11,820 nucleotides of DNA, from positions 1 through 11,820 of the forward strand of contig BNVG01000061.1 in assembly GCA_025997935.1 (NCBI GenBank), written 5' to 3'. Below are positions 7,712 through 11,820 of the stretch, one piece after another. Every line of letters begins with the position of its first letter. The first letter of the stretch is position 1. Position numbers and translations under genes: made by a program. The notes below the pieces were generated by a model. That model ran no database searches and had not been told where the DNA came from. It was given only the letters and a program-made list of their open reading frames with translations. The DNA is from Synergistales bacterium. GTDB lineage: Bacteria > Synergistota > Synergistia > Synergistales > Aminobacteriaceae.

Positions 7712-9553
7712 ATGTGCGGAATTATGGGATACGTCGGAAAAAACGACGCTACGCAAGTCATTCTGAACGGCCTCGCCAAGCAGGAATACAGGGGATACGA
7801 CTCCGCGGGGCTTGCTTTGCGCTTTGACGATTCAATAAAAAACATCAAGATAGTCGGGCGCGTCTCGGAGCTTAAGAAGCTCGTCGAAGCGAGCGACTTT
7901 GGCGGCGCAGTGCCGGCGTCGGGCATGGGACACACGAGGTGGGCTACTCATGGCGGCGTGAACGTGACAAACGCTCACCCCCACGAGAGCGCGGACGGAA
8001 ACATCGTACTGCTTCACAACGGCATCATCGAAAACGCGCGCGAGATTCGGGTGAAGCTCGAGGCCGAGGGGGTAGTTTTCGCCTCCGACACGGACACCGA
8101 ATCGGCCTGTCAATTGTTGGCCAAGCTCTATCATGGCGGAGACGCGCTTCCGGCCATGACGAAACTCTGCGATTCGCTCACCGGCGCTTTTGCGTTTGTG
8201 ATTCTCATTCGCGACAGGCCGGGGGAGATATGGTGCGCCCGCAAGGGTTCGCCGTTGGTGGTGGCTCACGATGGGGGCGCTAGCTACTGCGCCTCGGACC
8301 CCACGGCGCTTTTGGACTACACCCACGACCTTTTCTTTATGGAAGAGGGGGAGATAGCGAGACTCACGGAGGACGGGTGCGGCTTTTTCGGCTTTGACGG
8401 TTCACCGAGAGAAAAGCAGTCTATATTTCTGCAATGGGACAGCGTGATGGCAGACAAGGGGCATTACGAGCACTTCATGCGTAAGGAGATAGACGAACAG
8501 CCGGACGTGCTGCGACTTACGATAGAGGCTCACACCGACATAACGAGCGTCGACATGGAAAAGACGCTGAAACTGCCGCCCGGCTTGATGTCGCGAATAT
8601 CGCGGGTGCAGTTTGTGGCCTGCGGAACCTCATACTACGCGGCTCTGACGGCCTGCAACCTCATGGAGTCCCTCGACGACACCCTCAACGTCAGGGCTGA
8701 CGTGGCCTCGGAGTACAGATACCGCAATATTGGGCGCGGGGACGACACTTTGGCTATCTTTATATCTCAATCCGGCGAGACCGCCGACACGCTTTCAGCC
8801 GCGCGGATAGCTAAATCCAAAGGCGTTCACCGCATAGCGATAACCAACGTCAGAGGCTCTACGCTCGACCGCGAGGTGGATCACTCCCTGCTCTCGCTGG
8901 CCGGCCCCGAAATAGGCGTCGCCGCCACAAAGACCTTTACGGCGCAAGTCGCCTTGTTGAGCATTTTAGTTCTTCAACTGTTGAAACTCAGAGGCGCGCT
9001 TTCCACCACGGACGAGGCAAGGCTAATAGGCGGCCTCAGAAGTATTCCAACCAAACAGCAGGCTATTCTCGCGCGGGATCTCGACATCAAGGCGTTGGCC
9101 GAAAAATATGCCGATTCCAAGGGCTTCTTCTTTATAGGACGGCGCGAGAACGTGCCGCTGACGCTCGAGGGGGCGCTGAAACTCAAGGAAATAGCGTATC
9201 TCCCCTCCGAGGCCTACGCCGCCGGGGAGATGAAGCACGGCCCTATCGCCATGCTCGATGAAAAACTGACGGTCGTGGCCATAGTCCCCCAAAATGACTT
9301 GCGTGAGAAAATGCTGTCCAACGTGGCGGAGTGCCGCGCCCGCAACGCCCCTATAATTTTGCTCGCCACCGACGGCGACGACGGCGTCAAGGCTATCGGC
9401 AACGACGTTATCTTTGTCCCGGCTACGGAAAAAGAACTGTTCCCGCTCTTGGGCGTCGTGCCTTTGCAGCTCTTCGCGTATCACGTAGCAAAGACGCTTG
9501 GGCGGGATATAGATATGCCGAGAAATTTGGCCAAGAGCGTTACGGTGGAGTAG
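7712..9553 (+). CDS. glmS: Glutamine--fructose-6-phosphate aminotransferase (isomerizing)
   Basis: Makes glucosamine-6-phosphate from fructose-6-phosphate and glutamine, the entry step to peptidoglycan and lipopolysaccharide amino sugars. I place the start at ATG 7712 (613 residues) rather than the in-frame TTG at 7706, because the family requires Met-Cys-Gly, with Cys1 as the N-terminal glutaminase nucleophile. AGGGGG at 7697-7702 is well spaced from this ATG and far too close to the TTG. The glutaminase domain shows GHTRWATHGG, NAHPH, LHNGIIEN and SDTDTES. SIS domain 1 has CGTSYYAALTACN and SQSGETADT; SIS domain 2 has LEGALKLKEIAYLPSEAY and GEMKHGPIAM. The C-terminus DMPRNLAKSVTVE is the standard ending. 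No glmS ribozyme fits in the short upstream gap. Its last 14 nt overlap queH on the other strand. Confidence 0.98.
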   Translation: MCGIMGYVGKNDATQVILNGLAKQEYRGYDSAGLALRFDDSIKNIKIVGRVSELKKLVEASDFGGAVPASGMGHTRWATHGGVNVTNAHPHESADGNIVLLHNGIIENAREIRVKLEAEGVVFASDTDTESACQLLAKLYHGGDALPAMTKLCDSLTGAFAFVILIRDRPGEIWCARKGSPLVVAHDGGASYCASDPTALLDYTHDLFFMEEGEIARLTEDGCGFFGFDGSPREKQSIFLQWDSVMADKGHYEHFMRKEIDEQPDVLRLTIEAHTDITSVDMEKTLKLPPGLMSRISRVQFVACGTSYYAALTACNLMESLDDTLNVRADVASEYRYRNIGRGDDTLAIFISQSGETADTLSAARIAKSKGVHRIAITNVRGSTLDREVDHSLLSLAGPEIGVAATKTFTAQVALLSILVLQLLKLRGALSTTDEARLIGGLRSIPTKQQAILARDLDIKALAEKYADSKGFFFIGRRENVPLTLEGALKLKEIAYLPSEAYAAGEMKHGPIAMLDEKLTVVAIVPQNDLREKMLSNVAECRARNAPIILLATDGDDGVKAIGNDVIFVPATEKELFPLLGVVPLQLFAYHVAKTLGRDIDMPRNLAKSVTVE

Positions 9554-10148
9554 GGTTAGAATAAACGCAACCGCAGTAGTTTTGGCGGTAAAGCCCTAAC
9601 TCTTTGCTAATCTGAACGGAGCGCGGGAAGCCGTTGTTTTTGCGCCATATCCGGTTTTCCCATATAAGGCCGTGACGCGCCGATATTTCGCGCCCGAGAT
9701 TCGATATGAGCTTCACGTCTTTATGCGGGCTAATGGTAAGAGTTGTGCAAAAATGCAGAGGCACGGCGGCTTGCGTCTTTGCGTGAGACGCGGCGGCGCG
9801 TAGCTGAATCGCAAAACATAAGGCGCACCGTTTGCCGCGCTCAGGTTCATCTTTGAGCGCATAAACCGAAGAAAGCCAGACTTCCGGCTCATACGGAAGA
9901 TACACAACATCGAAACCCTCACAGGCGGAGAGCCGCGCAAGCGCGCCGGCGCGCCGTCTGTATTCGTCTTCGGGATGAATATTAGATCCGTAGAAGAGGC
10001 CGACGACGTCAAAGCCCTCGGCCTTCAAATCTTGAACCGGAACCGTGGCGTCAGGCGCGCAACATATATGCAACAGTAGGGGCGAACTGTGTTCGCCCGT
10101 ATGTTTACAGGACACGGGCGACCAAAGGTCGCCCCTACCAAGAATCAT
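9540..10148 (-). CDS. queH: Epoxyqueuosine reductase QueH (DUF208), with in-frame N-terminal insertion
   Basis: QueH reduces epoxyqueuosine to queuosine in tRNA, the last step of queuosine synthesis, and is the non-orthologous replacement of QueG. Family hallmarks on this strand are LLHICCAPD (Cys29, Cys30, Asp33), FYGSNIHPEDEYRRR, the CxxC at Cys108/Cys111, TTLTISPHKD, and the ending ISKELGLYRQNYCGC (Cys192, Cys194), the putative Fe-S/metal ligands. The 202 residues exceed the usual 180 or so because residues 4-24 are encoded by a 63-bp palindromic element. Without them the protein starts MILVLHICCAPD, a normal QueH start. The ATG (10148-10146) overlaps the thrS stop by one base (TAATG) and no Shine-Dalgarno is near, so re-initiation after ThrS is likely. 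An alternative is initiation at an internal TTG just after the element. Function is confident; the start is less so. Confidence 0.9.
   Translation of the reverse strand: MILGRGDLWSPVSCKHTGEHSSPLLLHICCAPDATVPVQDLKAEGFDVVGLFYGSNIHPEDEYRRRAGALARLSACEGFDVVYLPYEPEVWLSSVYALKDEPERGKRCALCFAIQLRAAASHAKTQAAVPLHFCTTLTISPHKDVKLISNLGREISARHGLIWENRIWRKNNGFPRSVQISKELGLYRQNYCGCVYSNPTPP
10076..10138. repeat. 63-bp palindromic element (MITE/RPE-like) inside the queH 5' end
   Basis: The element begins GTAGGGGCGA and ends TCGCCCCTAC, perfect 10-bp terminal inverted repeats. Each half folds on its own: GGGCGAAC-TGT-GTTCGCCC (10080-10098) and GGGCGACC-AAA-GGTCGCCC (10116-10134), joined by a 17-nt linker. Dinucleotide CA flanks both ends, a possible 2-bp target duplication. 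Length 63 is 21 codons and no stop occurs in the queH frame. Similar GC-rich palindromes with GTAGGGGCGA ends are, from memory, dispersed in a number of anaerobe genomes. No second copy was seen in this window. Confidence 0.85.
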
Positions 10149-11359
10149 TATTTTTTGAGCGGGTTTGGCTCCGCGTCGCAGAGGGCATGAAATTCATCGA
10201 GCGTCATGCTGCCAAGGTCGCCCTTCGCTCGCTCGCGCACGGACAGGCTCTTTGTCTCGGCCTCTTTATCGCCTATGACGATCATATAGGGCACTTTCTC
10301 AAGCTGAGCGTCGCGGATTCTCTTGCCCAGCTTCTCGTCGCGCTCGTCTACAGAGGCGCGAAGCCCCCATTCCCTAAAAACGCTCGCAAGCTCATGGACG
10401 TACTGCTGATGCGCCTCCGCTATCGGTATGAGCTTCACCTGCACCGGCGCTATCCAGAACGGGAATGCCCCGGCGTAGTTCTCTATCAGTATGCCGAGGA
10501 ACCTCTCGACGCTCCCCAAAACCGTGCGGTGCAGCATGACGGGGCGATGTTCCTTGCCGTCCTCGCCGACATACGTGAGGTCGAAGCGCTCGGGCATCTG
10601 AAAATCAAGCTGTATGGTTCCGCACTGCCACGTTCTGCCTATGCAGTCCTCAAGGTGAAAATCTATCTTGGGGCCGTAAAACGCGCCGTCGCCCTCATTT
10701 ACGCGATACTTCGTGCCGGAGGACTCGAGGGCCTCTTTGAGCGCGCTTTCCGCGGCGTCCCACTGTTCGGGTTCGCCCATAGAGTTTTCGGGGCGCGTGG
10801 AAAGCTCGACATGGTACGTGAAGCCGAAGACATCCTTATAGATATAGTCGCAAAGGTCCATTATCCCCATGACCTCTTGCCTCACCTGGTCGGGCCTGCA
10901 ATAGAGGTGCGCGTCGTCCTGGGTGAAACAGCGCACGCGCATGAGCCCGTGTAGTGCCCCGCTTCGCTCGTGGCGGTGGACTATCCCCAGCTCGGCCATG
11001 CGAAGGGGCATATCGCGGTAGCTACGCAGATGAGTCTTGTAGACCAGCATTCCGCCGGGGCAGTTCATGGGCTTCACGGCAAACGGCGCTTCGTCTATCT
11101 CCGTAAAATACATGTTTTCTTTGTAGTGATCCCAGTGACCGGACTGAATCCAAAGAGCGCGGTCGAGGATAAGCGGCGTCCTTATCTCTTCGTATCCGCG
11201 GCGCTGATGCTCCTTGCGCCAAAAATCAAGTAGCGTGTTGATGACGGCCATGCCTTTAGGATGGAAGAACGGGAAGCCCTGCCCCTCGTCGTGCAGGCTG
11301 AAAAGGTCGAGTTCGCGCCCGAGCTTGCGGTGGTCGCGGAGCTTGGCTTCCTCGAGGCG
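10148..11359 (-). CDS. thrS: Threonyl-tRNA synthetase, catalytic and anticodon-binding part (5' part displaced by inversion)
   Basis: Class II synthetase that charges tRNA-Thr. Homology on the minus strand runs from RLEEAKLRDHRKLG (11359 down) through the catalytic core to the stop at 10148-10150, 403 codons. The first ATG in frame, at 11251, is an internal methionine and not the natural start. Visible are motif 1 (GYEEIRTPLI), the three zinc ligands in PMNCPGG, QDDAHLYC and VMLHRTVLGS, motif 2 (HRHERSGALHGLMRVRCFTQ), motif 3 (GSVERFLGILIEN), and the C-terminal anticodon domain (ASVDERDEKLGKRIRDAQ, PYMIVIGDKE). Upstream of 11359 similarity stops abruptly; an in-frame stop lies at 11381-11383. 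The preceding protein segment is found on the plus strand from 11359. Joined at RLEEAKLR, the two pieces give about 548 residues, lacking only the N-terminal TGS region. Confidence 0.95.
   Translation of the reverse strand, partial: RLEEAKLRDHRKLGRELDLFSLHDEGQGFPFFHPKGMAVINTLLDFWRKEHQRRGYEEIRTPLILDRALWIQSGHWDHYKENMYFTEIDEAPFAVKPMNCPGGMLVYKTHLRSYRDMPLRMAELGIVHRHERSGALHGLMRVRCFTQDDAHLYCRPDQVRQEVMGIMDLCDYIYKDVFGFTYHVELSTRPENSMGEPEQWDAAESALKEALESSGTKYRVNEGDGAFYGPKIDFHLEDCIGRTWQCGTIQLDFQMPERFDLTYVGEDGKEHRPVMLHRTVLGSVERFLGILIENYAGAFPFWIAPVQVKLIPIAEAHQQYVHELASVFREWGLRASVDERDEKLGKRIRDAQLEKVPYMIVIGDKEAETKSLSVRERAKGDLGSMTLDEFHALCDAEPNPLKK
11336..11359. repeat. Inverted repeat copy 1 at the thrS junction
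   Basis: These 24 bases are the exact reverse complement of 11797-11820. They encode RLEEAKLR of ThrS on the minus strand. Allowing one gap, the match extends by about five more bases (CTTCG). They mark where the minus-strand thrS reading stops and the plus-strand piece begins. Confidence 0.95.
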
Positions 11360-11820
11360 CGAAGTTTGGAATTGGCCCCTCTATCAAGGACGGGTTTTAC
11401 TACGACATCGAGATTCCGGTGTCGCATCCGCCCCTCACCGATGCCGACCTGAGCGGCATAGAGGATGAAATGCGTAAACTCTCTGGCGCGGCGCTACCCT
11501 TCAAGAGGACGGAGATGAAACGCGAGGACGCGCTGAAGTTCTTCGAGGAGCGCGGTGACCGCTACAAAGTGGAGATGATCTCGGAGCTCGACGCGCCCGT
11601 CGTATCGATATATCAGCAGGGCGACTACGTCGACTTTTGCCGCGGGCCTCACGTGTCGGACACCTCCCGCATAAGGCATTTCAAACTGCTGTCAGTCGCC
11701 GGAGCGTACTGGCGCGGAAACGAGAAAAACATTATGCTCACCCGCATATACGGAACGGCCTTCGCTACTCCAGACGATCTGAAAGAACACCTTCGCCGCC
11801 TCGAGGAAGCCAAGCTCCGC
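11359..11820 (+). CDS. thrS: Threonyl-tRNA synthetase, editing-domain fragment in inverted orientation, both ends incomplete
   Basis: An open reading frame of 154 codons reads AKFGIGPSIKDGFYYDIEIP at its start, the C-terminal part of the ThrS N2 editing domain and the linker. It includes YVDFCRGPHV (Cys and His of the editing site), HFKLLSVAGAYWRG and IYGTAFATPDDLKEHLRRLEEAKLR, where the window stops. It matches the part of ThrS that directly precedes DHRKLG, which is encoded on the opposite strand at 11335. The TGS domain and the first editing histidines are absent; upstream of 11359 the frame reads GAWLPRG, unlike ThrS. There is no start codon or ribosome-binding site, so it is a displaced piece of the same gene and not a second thrS. 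It sits at the window edge and may reflect a chimeric contig end. Confidence 0.92.
11797..11820. repeat. Inverted repeat copy 2, forming the window end
   Basis: These last 24 bases of the window are the exact reverse complement of 11336-11359 and encode RLEEAKLR in the plus-strand ThrS fragment. That the sequence ends exactly at the repeat's outer edge suggests a contig that stops where it runs into its own complement. Confidence 0.95.

Noticed and set aside
10187..10954. 255-codon open frame on the plus strand opposite thrS
   Set aside because: It is a shadow of the strongly conserved ThrS catalytic core on the minus strand. It has no recognisable family motifs and no ribosome-binding site.
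11336..11820. A phase-variable invertible switch in thrS
   Set aside because: The 24-bp repeats are both coding for the same ThrS segment, no recombinase gene is nearby, the gene is essential, and the sequence upstream of the fragment is not ThrS-like. A chimeric junction explains it more simply.

Overview
This is a bacterial chromosomal segment with tightly packed genes, short spacers, Shine-Dalgarno sequences and ordinary housekeeping content (LepA, three aminoacyl-tRNA synthetases, GlmS, a queuosine enzyme). Split DhaK/DhaL, QueH instead of QueG, and a moderately GC-rich genome with AT-rich spacers suggest an anaerobe of the Synergistota or Bacillota type. That placement is an impression from family resemblance and was not tested.

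Layout. Positions 3-1004 hold the C-terminal half of lepA, overlapping by 4 nt a TlyA-family rRNA methyltransferase (1001-1861). A promoter in the 3' end of that gene leads to hisS (1902-3188), then dhaK and dhaL (3207-4854), two subunits of a dihydroxyacetone-type kinase. The 180-bp spacer 4855-5034 carries a large near-palindrome, a rho-independent terminator and a probable promoter for valS (5035-7692). glmS (7712-9553) follows after 19 nt. On the opposite strand, queH (9540-10148) overlaps the end of glmS tail-to-tail and lies directly downstream of thrS (stop at 10148-10150).

Two things stand out. First, the 5' end of queH contains a 63-bp palindromic element (10076-10138) with 10-bp perfect terminal inverted repeats and two internal hairpins. 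It is exactly 21 codons long and is read through in frame. Removing it restores a typical QueH N-terminus, MILVLHICCAPD. This looks like a small mobile palindrome that was tolerated inside a coding region. Second, thrS is broken by an inversion at the right end. The catalytic part lies on the minus strand up to 11359, while the preceding N-terminal part lies on the plus strand from about 11359 to the last base. The final 24 bases are an exact inverted copy of 11336-11359. A chimeric assembly or amplification fold-back is more likely than a real rearrangement, but reads should decide.

Most genes serve translation: ribosome back-translocation, rRNA methylation, His/Val/Thr tRNA charging and queuosine in tRNA. 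glmS feeds cell-wall precursor synthesis. The dhaKL pair is the metabolic outlier and diverges from the E. coli-type motifs. I saw no tRNA, rRNA, CRISPR array, transposase or classical new 'system'. The most novel item is the in-frame palindromic element in queH.
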